A program made the translations under genes and the position numbers. Source: an uncultured Sphingomonadaceae bacterium (lineage in GTDB: Bacteria > Pseudomonadota > Alphaproteobacteria > Sphingomonadales > Sphingomonadaceae). From it: 64,000 nt of DNA. Below the pieces are notes generated by a model that saw only the letters and a list, made by a program, of their open reading frames with translations, was not told the origin of the DNA and made no database searches. Shown here piece by piece: positions 43,863 to 54,472 of the stretch. The stretch lies in NCBI GenBank assembly GCA_947503245.1, contig CANNCV010000001.1:805501-869500 (forward strand), in the 5' to 3' direction. The stretch's first letter is position 1. Every line of letters starts with the position of its first letter.

Positions 43863-43938
43863 AGTTTTTAGAATAAGTTTTTTTCAGAAGGCAATATGAG
43901 CCTGATTATCACGCTCTTGAAAAGCACTGCCGGCAGCG

Positions 43939-46290
43939 TCATTGCGCTGTTGATCTGATATATCCTTCATCCTTTTGCCCGCGGCCATTATCGGTCAGCT
44001 TTTTGGGTTCAAATTTGTGAACGCGTGGCAGTTTTGCGGTGGGTATATCCACCGTTTCTGGACGCAAATTGGTGAACTCTTTGGAACGTTCAGGATGCGC
44101 GAACAAATAGCCTTGCGCTTGGGTACAGCCCTCTAAACGCAGAGTTTCCAGCTGGGCATGTTGTTCGACACCTTCAGCGGTTGTTTCCATACCCAGGCTG
44201 GTTGCCAGTCCGGTTACGGCCCGCACAATAGCCTTACAATCATCATTCTCATTAATGTCGCTTATGAAACTGCGATCAATCTTGATTTTGTCAAAGGGGA
44301 AAGAGCGCAAATAATTAAGCGAACTATAACCTGTTCCAAAATCATCCAATGCTATTCGCACACCAAATTCGCGCAGGCTGTGCAATATAGCCAAATTGGT
44401 TTCACTATTGTTCAAAAAGACATTTTCGGTAATCTCAAGCTCCAGCCTTGCAGGATTTAAATTGGCATGCGCGATAGCGCTAACAATACAGGAAATAAGA
44501 TTGGGGCTGCGCATTTGAGCGGGGGACAGATTAACTGAAACGCAGATATGCTCTGGCCAATTCGCAATTTCATCACATACGTTGCGGATCACCCATTCGC
44601 CAATGGGCACAATCAAGCCGGTTTCTTCGGCAAGTGGGATAAATTCATCAGGTTTAATCAAGCCATGTTCCGGATGTGTCCAGCGGATCAACGCCTCGTA
44701 AGCAACAGCATCCCCCGTCGCAATATCGATCAATGGCTGATAGAATATCTCAAACTGGTTTTCAGCCAGCGCAACGCGCAAAGCTATTTCCATGTTTAAC
44801 CGCTCTTCTGCGGCTTTATCCATGCCTTCCTCAAATTCGGCAAGACGATCACGACCAGCCGCTTTCGCAGCGTAAAGCGCAAGGTCAGCGCGTTTCATCA
44901 TGTCGGTTGAATCGGTGTCGCGTCCTTCGGAATATGCGATGCCTAGGCTCGCAGATGTTACAACTTGCAAGCCTTCAATTTGTGCCGGTTCTCTCAGGGC
45001 TTCAATTATATCCGTACAGACTTTATTGGTGCGTTGCTGAAGATTTTGCCCTTTTAGTAGGATAGCAAATTCGTCGCCGCCAAGCCGAGCGACCATATCA
45101 TCTTCAAGCAGACATGTTTCGAGACGTCTGGCAGCAACACATAATAATTTGTCGCCAACAGTATGGCCCAGTGAATCATTGACGGACTTGAATCGGTCAA
45201 GATCAAGATAGATCACAGCCAATTGCTCGTCTTCGTGTAAACGGTTCAGATGATGCTGCAATGTATCGTTAAAAAGAAAGCGGTTGGCCAGATCGGTCAA
45301 TCCGTCATAATGGGCCATATAGCTTACGCGCGCTTCTGCCCGTTTCTGCGCTGTAACATCTGAGGCTACGCCGCGCATGCCGCCATTTTCCATCGGCTGA
45401 GCGCTGAGTGTCCACCAATGCGGTGAACCATCGACAGTCATTTGCAATGTCAGATTGCGAAAGCCATGATGGTCGCGAATATGATCTTGCAACTGTTTTC
45501 GTTCAGGGCTGTCCTTGAACAGATCGACAATAGGATATTGGTTTAACAGGCTCTCATTAAGGCCAGAGGCTTCTGTAAATCGGTGTGATGCGCCTTGCAC
45601 GTTGCCATGCTCATCAACTTGCCACAGCCAGTCTGATGTTTGGGCTTCAAAGTCGTTGAGCAATAATTTTACTGTAGCCGCAGATTCGCGCACATTTTCT
45701 TGAGCCTTTATCCTCTGAATAAACCGTCCTTCACGGTCCAAAGAGCCTTTGGCCAAAAGCAGATAGTAGCAAAAAAGCAGCAAACTACCTGAGATTATCG
45801 GAACTTCGGGGGTTTTCCAAAGCATGATGATGCATGCGAGGGCGAGCGGCGAAAGAAAGAAAATCGATGCACGGGCCAATGAGGTATATATGGTGACAGA
45901 TGCACCCATCATTCCGCTGCCAAGCAATACGGCTAACCAAAGCCCCGCCTGACCGCCATATGCTGGCAATAACAAAACCCCTATACCCCAAACGCTGCCG
46001 TTAAAAAAAGCTATCCACTCAATGTAATTTTTGCGCTTGTTCCAGCCTTGTGCGTCTTTGCTAATAGAATCTGATTTGCGGATAAGAATGATACGCATGG
46101 CCGCACCAGCAAAAACAGCAATCATCCAGAATATAAGGGGCGTCTGAAGTGAGGCAGGTAGTAATGCAACACAGGCGACAAATGCATTAAATACACCGGC
46201 AATAGAAGCATTCACGGCATATCGAAAATTTTCCAATACGCGATGGCTAACCTCTTCGCGATCAGATGCGCTACGTTCTAAATCCGTCAT
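43939..46290 (-). CDS. Membrane PAS-GGDEF-EAL protein
   Basis: 783 residues. N-terminal region with about six hydrophobic segments (about 25-195), a PAS-like domain (about 210-325, FRNLTLQMTVDGSPHWWTLSAQP), a GGDEF domain with intact RLGGDEFAILL (about 400) and an EAL domain with YEALIRWTHPEHGLIKPDEF (about 540), ending DDFGTGYSSLNYLR and QGYLFAHP. Both motifs look catalytically complete, so it could both make and degrade cyclic di-GMP. Motility, biofilm or exopolysaccharide control is usual. It stands alone, minus strand. Confidence 0.9.
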   Translation of the reverse strand: MTDLERSASDREEVSHRVLENFRYAVNASIAGVFNAFVACVALLPASLQTPLIFWMIAVFAGAAMRIILIRKSDSISKDAQGWNKRKNYIEWIAFFNGSVWGIGVLLLPAYGGQAGLWLAVLLGSGMMGASVTIYTSLARASIFFLSPLALACIIMLWKTPEVPIISGSLLLFCYYLLLAKGSLDREGRFIQRIKAQENVRESAATVKLLLNDFEAQTSDWLWQVDEHGNVQGASHRFTEASGLNESLLNQYPIVDLFKDSPERKQLQDHIRDHHGFRNLTLQMTVDGSPHWWTLSAQPMENGGMRGVASDVTAQKRAEARVSYMAHYDGLTDLANRFLFNDTLQHHLNRLHEDEQLAVIYLDLDRFKSVNDSLGHTVGDKLLCVAARRLETCLLEDDMVARLGGDEFAILLKGQNLQQRTNKVCTDIIEALREPAQIEGLQVVTSASLGIAYSEGRDTDSTDMMKRADLALYAAKAAGRDRLAEFEEGMDKAAEERLNMEIALRVALAENQFEIFYQPLIDIATGDAVAYEALIRWTHPEHGLIKPDEFIPLAEETGLIVPIGEWVIRNVCDEIANWPEHICVSVNLSPAQMRSPNLISCIVSAIAHANLNPARLELEITENVFLNNSETNLAILHSLREFGVRIALDDFGTGYSSLNYLRSFPFDKIKIDRSFISDINENDDCKAIVRAVTGLATSLGMETTAEGVEQHAQLETLRLEGCTQAQGYLFAHPERSKEFTNLRPETVDIPTAKLPRVHKFEPKKLTDNGRGQKDEGYIRSTAQ

Positions 46291-46519
46291 TATACAACTA
46301 CCATTTTTCCCCTATTGCCGAGTGTTCACCCTTCGACAGAAGACAGTGTTATTGGGAAAAACTAAAAAGTTTCTAATCTTTGACGTATTATAATGTAAAA
46401 AGACCAGGGTCTTAAGATAGCGGTTTCTAATAGCCGGTTTGACTGCGCTATTTGCCAAATTCACCGCGCATCTGCTAAAGATGCTGCTGTTAGCAAAGCG
46501 ATGGCGAAGGGAAATAGAC

Positions 46520-46924
46520 ATGCCTGACGGTAATATAATGGCGGGCTGGGTCTTGTTGTTTTACGGGCTGTACAGCTTTGCCGCCGGGCTGGGTGAACTG
46601 CGGTTACCAGGGCTGTGGCTGCGCATGATAGAGAATATCACAGCGTCCACTGCTTTGCCCTTTTTGACCGGCATGTTGTGCATGGTCATTGGTGCTTTCA
46701 CGCTGTTTATCATGGGCGGTGATGATGGGCCGATCATCAACAAAATCCTGATCATCATGGGCGCGTGGATTGTGGTGGAAGGTTTGGTGTTTATCGCCAT
46801 TCCCGATTATTTTGGCCGCTTTGCCAGCTGGTTGATGAACATGTCATCGCGCATGGCCGCCAGCTTTTCCATGGTTTTGGGGCTGGCCATGTGCGGCTAT
46901 GGGCTATGGCACATATTGGGGTAA
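46520..46924 (+). CDS. Four-helix membrane protein, unknown
   Basis: 134 residues, nearly all hydrophobic in about four transmembrane helices: GWVLLFYGLYSFAAGLGEL, LPFLTGMLCMVIGAFTLFIM, INKILIIMGAWIVVEGLVFIA and SFSMVLGLAMCGYGLWHIL. No charged active-site pattern or named domain is recognised. The ATG at 46520 has GAAGGGAAA in front; the longer frame from 46439 is rejected. It lies between two minus-strand genes. Confidence 0.7.
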   Translation: MPDGNIMAGWVLLFYGLYSFAAGLGELRLPGLWLRMIENITASTALPFLTGMLCMVIGAFTLFIMGGDDGPIINKILIIMGAWIVVEGLVFIAIPDYFGRFASWLMNMSSRMAASFSMVLGLAMCGYGLWHILG

Positions 46925-47019
46925 TGGCTTGAGTGCATTGCTGGCAAAAACTGCCGACACGTCAGCACCATAGACCATGGCGTTAAGGAACTGGCTCTTA
47001 GTGTGTAAGGTAGATTATC

Positions 47020-47484
47020 TTACCACTCAAACAAATCTTCTTCCCAATAGTTGTTGATCCTGTAACCTAGTATAAATTCATATTCTTTATCTATATTAGA
47101 TCTTAAGGTTTCTGATGGAAAGCTCCAAAAATAATAATTATTGGCTAATAAGAAAATAAGAATTACAGGTAAATTTAATATTACTGAGAATATAATAACT
47201 AATCTCTTTGCCAATAAATTTTTAAAAAAATATCGACGAGCTGCTGGATATATACAGAATGAAACGACAAAAAATAAAAGCAGATTTGCAAACAGCCTAC
47301 CTATGCTAATTGACATGTTGAGAGATCCTGCCCCATCTACTCCATACCATGGAAATGGAAAGCCATAATATGCCACCCAATAATCTGTATCGGTCAGAAT
47401 TACTCTCATAGAAAATAGAGAGAAAAATAATAATGTTAAATATATAATATGAAGAAATTTATATTCAGCAGATTTTGTTATCAT
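47020..47484 (-). CDS. AT-rich membrane protein, probably acquired
   Basis: 154 residues with about three transmembrane helices (FLHIIYLTLLFFSLFSM, RLFANLLLFFVVSFCIYPA, LVIIFSVILNLPVILIFLLA). Codon use is strongly A/T-rich (many AAA, ATA, TTA, AAT codons), in clear contrast to thiC downstream, which points to horizontal gain. No domain is recognised. It lies in an island between the four-helix membrane protein gene and the TPP riboswitch. Confidence 0.6.
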   Translation of the reverse strand: MITKSAEYKFLHIIYLTLLFFSLFSMRVILTDTDYWVAYYGFPFPWYGVDGAGSLNMSISIGRLFANLLLFFVVSFCIYPAARRYFFKNLLAKRLVIIFSVILNLPVILIFLLANNYYFWSFPSETLRSNIDKEYEFILGYRINNYWEEDLFEW

Positions 47485-47651
47485 GTAATCCTTCGCTTTT
47501 ATACTATTCCAATCAGGATATGGGCATATTCAGCAATAAAATATTATTGAGTTTACCTGGTTTATACATCATCACCAAGCACTCTCTTTAGCGCAAGTAA
47601 AACATAATCTTCACTGGACGTTAGGCCGGCAAAGGCCTATCAGATATTATC
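47485..47651. other. Intergenic region before thiC riboswitch
   Basis: About 170 bp. Its first half is AT-rich and contains the promoter side of the AT-rich membrane gene; its second half should hold the thiC promoter. No ORF or clear promoter element is seen. Confidence 0.4.
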
Positions 47652-47740
47652 CCCGGGGAGTCATGCTGACTGAGAGGAATGGGTAGCGCCATTCGACCCG
47701 CAGAACCTGATCCTGTTGAAGCAGGCGGAGGGAGGGAGTG
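47652..47740 (+). promoter_or_regulatory. TPP (thiamine pyrophosphate) riboswitch
   Basis: Contains the conserved THI-box landmarks in order: GGGGAGTC near the start, CTGAGAGG, the ACCCGCAGAACCTGAT segment, and a closing stem ending GGCGGAGGGAGGGAG. These form the P2/P3 and P4/P5 helices that bind TPP. The element ends about 50 bases before the thiC start, with GGAGGGAGGG near the end able to be masked. It represses thiC when TPP is plentiful, the usual arrangement in proteobacteria. Confidence 0.95.
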
Positions 47741-47771
47741 GCCCACACCAAACGCGCCGCCTCTTTCCTGA

Positions 47772-50206
<2,435 letters not shown>

Positions 50207-50239
50207 ACAAGCTTCAATGCTGGTGGCGATTACTCCTAG

Positions 50240-50458
50240 TGTAGGCCGAATTTCTGACGCATGAAAATCAGCTGGGAAGTGCGCGATTTCGCCGGTAGGC
50301 CAAACCAAAGCGCCGAAGGCTTTATCGCCAGCGAAAAACTGGGCAGCGAAACCGCCGCTGCATCCAAAGCCGCCGCTGAACAAGGTATGCGTGAGATGAG
50401 CGAGAAATATAAAGATATGGGTGAACGGTTATATTTGCCTGTTGATGAGGTGAAATAA
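50240..50458 (+). pseudogene. Duplicated 3' tail of thiC
   Basis: This 219-bp stretch aligns without gaps to thiC 49488-49706: same length, with most bases identical, for example [16 protein letters not shown] and [11 protein letters not shown] in the frame from 50261. It starts at the third region of the iron-sulfur motif and has a stop (TGA) where thiC has a Cys codon (TGT). The frame from 50261 codes for 65 residues but lacks the catalytic part. It is a remnant, not a functional enzyme; it may still be translated because it lies in an operon. Confidence 0.9.
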
Positions 50459-50467
50459 AGGAGAGAT

Positions 50468-50932
50468 ATGATGCGCACATTGATGACAGGACTATGCGCG
50501 GCTTCGCTGCTGTGCAGCACGCAAGCTTATGCACAAGATGCCAAGAAAGTCCTCCAATCGGAAGACCCTCAAGCACGCGCATTCCAAGATGCTGCGGGCT
50601 ATTCCGATACCGTTATTGCGGGCGATACCATCTATTTGTCGGGCCTGATTGCGTCTCCAAAAGAAGGCGAAACTGATCTAAAACTGGCCTATGAGCGCTT
50701 GTTTGAAAGCATAGGCAAAAGATTAGAGCGCGCAGGCGCGACATGGGATGATGTGGTCGACATTACCACTTATCACACAGATTTATCGGCGCAGATAAAT
50801 GACTTTGTTGCCGTTAAGCATCGCTATATCAAAGGCCCATTCCCCGCATGGACCGCAATCGGCATTTCATCATTATATGATTCCGCTGGCGTGGTTGAGA
50901 TGAAAATTACGGCGTATAAACCAGCGGATTGA
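50468..50932 (+). CDS. Exported RidA/YjgF-family protein lacking the catalytic Arg
   Basis: 154 residues. Signal peptide (MTGLCAASLLCSTQAYAQ) then a RidA-like domain: SDTVIAGDTIYLSGLIAS, AYERLFESIGKRLERAGATWDDVVDITTYHTD, and FPAWTAIGISSLYDSAGVVEMKITAY. RidA deaminates reactive enamine/imine intermediates and needs a conserved Arg in the PAR motif. Here the position is PAW, so that activity is not expected. The exported location is also unusual. AGGAGAG lies just before the start. It follows the thiC tail remnant directly. Confidence 0.85.
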   Translation: MMRTLMTGLCAASLLCSTQAYAQDAKKVLQSEDPQARAFQDAAGYSDTVIAGDTIYLSGLIASPKEGETDLKLAYERLFESIGKRLERAGATWDDVVDITTYHTDLSAQINDFVAVKHRYIKGPFPAWTAIGISSLYDSAGVVEMKITAYKPAD

Positions 50933-50970
50933 TGTGTTCAGCATGGGCACTGAAAGCAGAGATGATTTAA

Positions 50971-51207
50971 ATGCCTACTATTGAACGCTATTCGGGATAC
51001 CGTTTTTATTTCTATAGCCATGAGCCTAATGAGCCACCTCATGTGCATGTCGATAAAGGAGGGGCGACCGCGAAAATATGGATTGATCCACCGGCATTGG
51101 CTCGCAATCTAGGCTATAAACCCAAAGAACTGGCCATTATCTTAGAATTTGTTCGCGAAAATCAGAAAAATTTGCTAGATAGTTGGTATGGGTATTTTGG
51201 CACTTAG
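50971..51207 (+). CDS. DUF4160 family protein
   Basis: 78 residues with the DUF4160 pattern: GYRFYFYSHEPNEPPHVHVDKGGATAKIW and LEFVRENQKNLLDSWYGYFG. Small cytosolic protein. DUF4160 genes are regularly followed by DUF2442 genes, as here (overlap 20 bp), and the pair has been proposed to act as a toxin-antitoxin-like or mobile accessory module. This role is not established. It lies in the accessory stretch after the thiC remnant. Confidence 0.88.
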   Translation: MPTIERYSGYRFYFYSHEPNEPPHVHVDKGGATAKIWIDPPALARNLGYKPKELAIILEFVRENQKNLLDSWYGYFGT

Positions 51208-51451
51208 CGCGGACGAACGCATTGATAACGTCCGATTTGACGACGATAGACTTGTCGTAGACCTCAAAGATGGCCGCACTATTGCGGTCCCGCTCGCATG
51301 GTATCCCCGTCTTTTTACTGCGAAAGAAACACAACGTAACAATTGGCAAATTTCAGGTGCCGGATATGGTATCTACTGGCCTGAAATTGATGAAGATTTG
51401 TCTATAGAAGGTCTGTTGCGAGGGGCACCAGCACCTAAGTCTGCATCTTAG
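51188..51451 (+). CDS. DUF2442 family protein
   Basis: 87 residues matching DUF2442: RIDNVRFDDDRLVVDLKDGRTIAVPLAWYPRL and GIYWPEIDEDLSIEGLL. Overlaps the upstream DUF4160 gene by 20 bp in a different frame, so translation is coupled. In other genomes this pair occurs near mobile elements and is a suspected toxin-antitoxin-like module. Which of the two would neutralise the other is not known. Confidence 0.88.
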   Translation: MGILALSADERIDNVRFDDDRLVVDLKDGRTIAVPLAWYPRLFTAKETQRNNWQISGAGYGIYWPEIDEDLSIEGLLRGAPAPKSAS

Positions 51452-51461
51452 ACTATTCTAT

Positions 51462-52022
51462 TCAATATTTCCATCGCTCGGTCAGCATTTTCGCTTTTCC
51501 ATCTTTTACTGATATTTCGGCTGATGGTGCTTCGGGGGTGCCGGTTTTGAACAGTTCATAGATGATGGTGCCGTCGTTTTGCGTGCTTTCGATCACGCGG
51601 ACGGGGGTGAACATATTTTTTGGTGTGGCAGCGCGGGCGTTTTCTGGCACATCGTTCCATGCAATATCGCGCTGTACTTCGACCACGGTATAGACGCCTT
51701 CATTGTCCAGCATATCGAGCTCAACCTCACTGCCATCGGGCCGCGTGCCTTCGACATCAAAGAATATTTTGCCATCGCGCTCTTTGCGGACCACTTCGGC
51801 AATGTTCATGCCGGGGATTTTCGCCTCCGCCGTCTCCGCAATGCCCGCGGGCAGTTCGGCCAGATCAATCTCAGTATTTTTGCTTTGTCCCGCAGCAGGT
51901 AATTCGGCGCTTTCTGCGTCGCTCACCGCATCATCGCCATTATCATCCTGTGTCGCCGGCGTGCAGGCAGATGCCGCTATGATGAGGATGGTTGCGGTTA
52001 AAGCGCGGGTGATTGCTGGCAT
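51462..52022 (-). CDS. Acidic PepSY-like lipoprotein
   Basis: 186 residues. Lipobox IAASAC about residue 20, an Asp/Glu-rich linker, then a PepSY-like domain (AETAEAKIPGMNIAEVVRKERDGKIFFDVEGTRPDG, in two strands and a helix) and a beta-rich C-terminal part (VIESTQNDGTIIYELFKTG). The start at 52022 has GGAGAG at a good distance; the frame to 52106 is too long. PepSY-like domains inhibit peptidases or bind other proteins in the periplasm; here the role is unknown. It converges on the DUF2442 gene with 10 bp between the stop codons. Confidence 0.75.
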   Translation of the reverse strand: MPAITRALTATILIIAASACTPATQDDNGDDAVSDAESAELPAAGQSKNTEIDLAELPAGIAETAEAKIPGMNIAEVVRKERDGKIFFDVEGTRPDGSEVELDMLDNEGVYTVVEVQRDIAWNDVPENARAATPKNMFTPVRVIESTQNDGTIIYELFKTGTPEAPSAEISVKDGKAKMLTERWKY

Positions 52023-52175
52023 CATACTCTCCATTTGCGATGGCACTCTAGTCATGCCAGACCATGTATCAATAAAGAGGGGGCGGCGCATTATTTTTCG
52101 TGCCAATTAACGATAGCGATATTGGTGTTGCAGAGAAGATGCGGGTTTCTATACTGCTCGCAAAAGGAGAAGGGG

Positions 52176-52631
52176 ATGACCATGCGCACATTGACACAGG
52201 CTATAGCGATATCGGTTTTGGCCGGGGCGGCGGTGCTGCCCGGCGCGGTGCAGGCGGAGAACCGCGATATTAATTGCTCCATGATCAAAAAGACCGAGAA
52301 TGGCAAATTCACCTATAGCTCTAATCCCGGGTTCAGTATTTTGCGGCTGACTGCGCCTGACGGCCCAATGCCCAGTGATATCATTCCTGAAAATGTCGTC
52401 GGCTTTGCCTGTGTTCGCCAGAATATTGTGCCTGATGAAAATGATATTGAGGTGCTGCAAGCCGGCTATTCGCTCACCCTTGCGGACACGAAAGAGACTT
52501 TCCGTACCATGCAATTATCATTGGTGGATGGCAAAATTGCTTACGAGATAAGCGGTGGCACCTTAAGCAAGAAAGAGACTAAGAAACTCGATAAAGTGAT
52601 CGCAAAGATGCAGGCCCGCATTGCGGGATGA
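52176..52631 (+). CDS. Exported hypothetical protein
   Basis: 151 residues: signal peptide (LTQAIAISVLAGAAVLPGAVQA), then a small domain with two cysteines (INCSMIKK and VGFACVRQN), TLADTKETFRTMQLSLVDG and a Lys-rich C-terminus (KKETKKLDKVIAKMQARIAG). No domain is recognised. AGGAGAAGGGG precedes the ATG at 52176. A 75-bp copy of its 3' end occurs 420 bp downstream (52977-53051). The gene is divergent from the PepSY-like lipoprotein. Confidence 0.65.
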   Translation: MTMRTLTQAIAISVLAGAAVLPGAVQAENRDINCSMIKKTENGKFTYSSNPGFSILRLTAPDGPMPSDIIPENVVGFACVRQNIVPDENDIEVLQAGYSLTLADTKETFRTMQLSLVDGKIAYEISGGTLSKKETKKLDKVIAKMQARIAG

Positions 52632-52657
52632 TGCGTCAGTGCCGTTGATCCAACTAA

Positions 52658-52885
52658 CTAGCCGTCTGCCTCTATTTCGCTGCCCAGTTTTAGCACTTCG
52701 TCGCCATCTTCTTGTTTAATCAAATAGGCAGGGTTGTCTTCGCTGCCATTGCGGGTGACTTCGCTGCCTTTTAATGTGCGGGTGACATCGCGTTCAAAGC
52801 GGTCTTTTATCTGGCCTTTGGCGGTGCCATTGCCCCAATTCCATTGCACATATTGCCCGGTTTGATAGCTGTTTTCATTCGCCAT
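52658..52885 (-). CDS. DUF2945/hypervirulence-associated TUDOR-domain protein
   Basis: 75 residues with the small Tudor-like barrel pattern of DUF2945: YQTGQYVQWNWGNGTAKGQIKDRF, RTLKGSEVTRNGSEDNPAYLIKQEDGDEVLKLGSEI. Proteins of this family are small, basic-to-neutral and of unknown function; they may bind nucleic acid or modified residues. It lies between a secreted-protein gene and a remnant of that gene's tail, in opposite orientation to both. Confidence 0.85.
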   Translation of the reverse strand: MANENSYQTGQYVQWNWGNGTAKGQIKDRFERDVTRTLKGSEVTRNGSEDNPAYLIKQEDGDEVLKLGSEIEADG

Positions 52886-52976
52886 ATGCTGTCTCCCTTT
52901 TCGTGTCTGCTGTGCTTATGCGATGGCTATTATACGCAAAAGGGGCGTGCGGGTTCCGATTTTGCTGGCTGGCGGC

Positions 52977-53051
52977 GGCCCAATTGGTAAGAAAGCCACA
53001 AAGAAAATTGATAAAGCCATTGCCAAGATGCATGCGCGCATTGCAGGGTGA
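52977..53051 (+). pseudogene. Remnant resembling the 3' end of the secreted-protein gene
   Basis: 75 bp whose reading frame gives GKKATKKIDKAIAKMHARIAG and a stop, closely matching the C-terminus of the gene at 52176-52631 (SKKETKKLDKVIAKMQARIAG). The match is moderate at DNA level and stops abruptly upstream. It is best explained as the tail of a second, broken copy of the gene, interrupted by the DUF2945 gene. No start codon or signal peptide is present. Confidence 0.6.
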
Positions 53052-53093
53052 TGCAAGCGCATATTTGCTGTGTCCATTATGAAAGCCAGACCC

Positions 53094-53987
53094 ATGAACA
53101 ACACCCCCGCTAAACGGCGTCATATTCCATTTGCCGCCATATTCTTTCTGGCCATGGTGATGGCATTTGGCCTTATTTTGCCACAGCCCGCTGCCGCCTT
53201 CACCAAGCAAAAGGTGAATGTCATCGGTGTGCCGGGCGATGCGCAGCCAATTGGCAAAACGCGCTGTGTGTTTGCCGGTGTGTGCAGCAGCAAGAAAACG
53301 GGCATCTTCACATATGACCCCGGCATATGGGGCATGGCGAAATTTTATGATGGGGAGGTGCTGCTGCGCGATGGCACGAAGCTGACCGGGCGTGTGGCGA
53401 TATTGAACCGCGCTGCTGATTGGAATTTCGTTAAGCGCATTGCTCTGGTCATTCCAGAGGGTGAGACGGACGCGATTTATATTGGTGAGGGCGATGCCGC
53501 ACTGATCACACAGCAGCGCAAAAAGGGACCGCGCGTTTTTGACCCCTATGATGGCGCCTATTTGCAGCGGCTGGTGTCTGGAACGCTGCGCCTATCGTAT
53601 AACCCTGCAGCGGGGACGTCGCGGCCGCTGTCTGATTTTCTGCCAGCCGGTACGATTGGCAGCCTGTCCGGTGCGCTGGGCCGGCAAGGGGTTATTGATG
53701 CCCTGAAAGATGGCCGCACCGTTAGCCAGAGCCTGTCTGAAGGCACCAGCGCCGGGCGTGCGCTTGGCGATGCGCTCGGCTCAATCGAGATTACCGAGAA
53801 GGAATATCTGCTCTATGATGAGCGCGCTGACCAGCTGACCGCCCTTACCAAAGCCAATTATCGTGGCGCGATGGAGCGTCTGTTCACTGGCTGCGCCGCC
53901 GCCGATGCCAAAACGGTCAAAAGTTTTGCCAAGAAATATAAAAAGATCGAAGAAGCCATCAGCTTTTATAATGCAAGCTGTCTGTAG
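53094..53987 (+). CDS. Exported hypothetical protein of 297 residues
   Basis: Signal peptide (RRHIPFAAIFFLAMVMAFGLILPQPAAA) and a mature part with two early cysteines (CVFAGVCSSKK), beta-rich first half (KFYDGEVLLRDGTKLTGRVAIL; FVKRIALVIPEGETDAIYIGEGD), and an alpha-helical C-terminal part with RGAMERLFTGCAAADAK and FYNASC. No named domain is recognised. GTG 53070, ATG 53079 and ATG 53094 are possible starts; none has a good ribosome-binding site. It converges on the DUF188 gene with 15 bp between stops. Confidence 0.65.
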   Translation: MNNTPAKRRHIPFAAIFFLAMVMAFGLILPQPAAAFTKQKVNVIGVPGDAQPIGKTRCVFAGVCSSKKTGIFTYDPGIWGMAKFYDGEVLLRDGTKLTGRVAILNRAADWNFVKRIALVIPEGETDAIYIGEGDAALITQQRKKGPRVFDPYDGAYLQRLVSGTLRLSYNPAAGTSRPLSDFLPAGTIGSLSGALGRQGVIDALKDGRTVSQSLSEGTSAGRALGDALGSIEITEKEYLLYDERADQLTALTKANYRGAMERLFTGCAAADAKTVKSFAKKYKKIEEAISFYNASCL

Positions 53988-54002
53988 GGCGCGCTAAATC
54001 GA

Positions 54003-54464
54003 TTAACGGTTTAGCTTCACCAAAACCCCATCCAATGCTTGCAGGAAGCGCGAGCGGTCGGCCTTGCTGAAAGGGGGCGGGCCGCCGGTTATGCCGTCCA
54101 TGCCGGCGCGCAGATCGGCCATTATCGCGCGGGTGGCGATGGCGCTGCCTATGCTGGCCGCGTCAAAGGCTTTGCCATTATGCGCCAGCACCATGGCGTC
54201 TGCCTTTATACAGCGATCGGCCAGCAATATATCAGCGGTGATGACGATGACGGGGCTGCTCGCCTGTTCGGCATAGTCTGCAATCCAGTCATCAGCAGCA
54301 TCGAAGCTGTCGCTGACCAATATGCGTTTGACCAAGGGGCCGACGGGCACGCGAAAGGGCGCGTTGCTAACGATATAGACCATTGCGCCATGGCGCTGCG
54401 CAACGCGGTACACTTCGTCCTTAACCGGGCAGGCATCGGCATCGACCAAGATAATAACAGTCAT
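54003..54464 (-). CDS. YaiI/YqxD (DUF188) family protein
   Basis: 153 residues with the DUF188 pattern: ILVDADACPVKDEVYRVA, DSFDAADDWIADYAEQ, VITADILLADRCIKADAMVLAHNGKAFD and IGSAIATRAIMADLRA. The N-terminal Asp triad resembles a PIN-like nuclease site, but activity is unproven. Its start is close to the end of the downstream-read acyltransferase gene (8 bp), so they probably share a transcript. Confidence 0.9.
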   Translation of the reverse strand: MTVIILVDADACPVKDEVYRVAQRHGAMVYIVSNAPFRVPVGPLVKRILVSDSFDAADDWIADYAEQASSPVIVITADILLADRCIKADAMVLAHNGKAFDAASIGSAIATRAIMADLRAGMDGITGGPPPFSKADRSRFLQALDGVLVKLNR

Positions 54465-54472
54465 TTTGCGGT

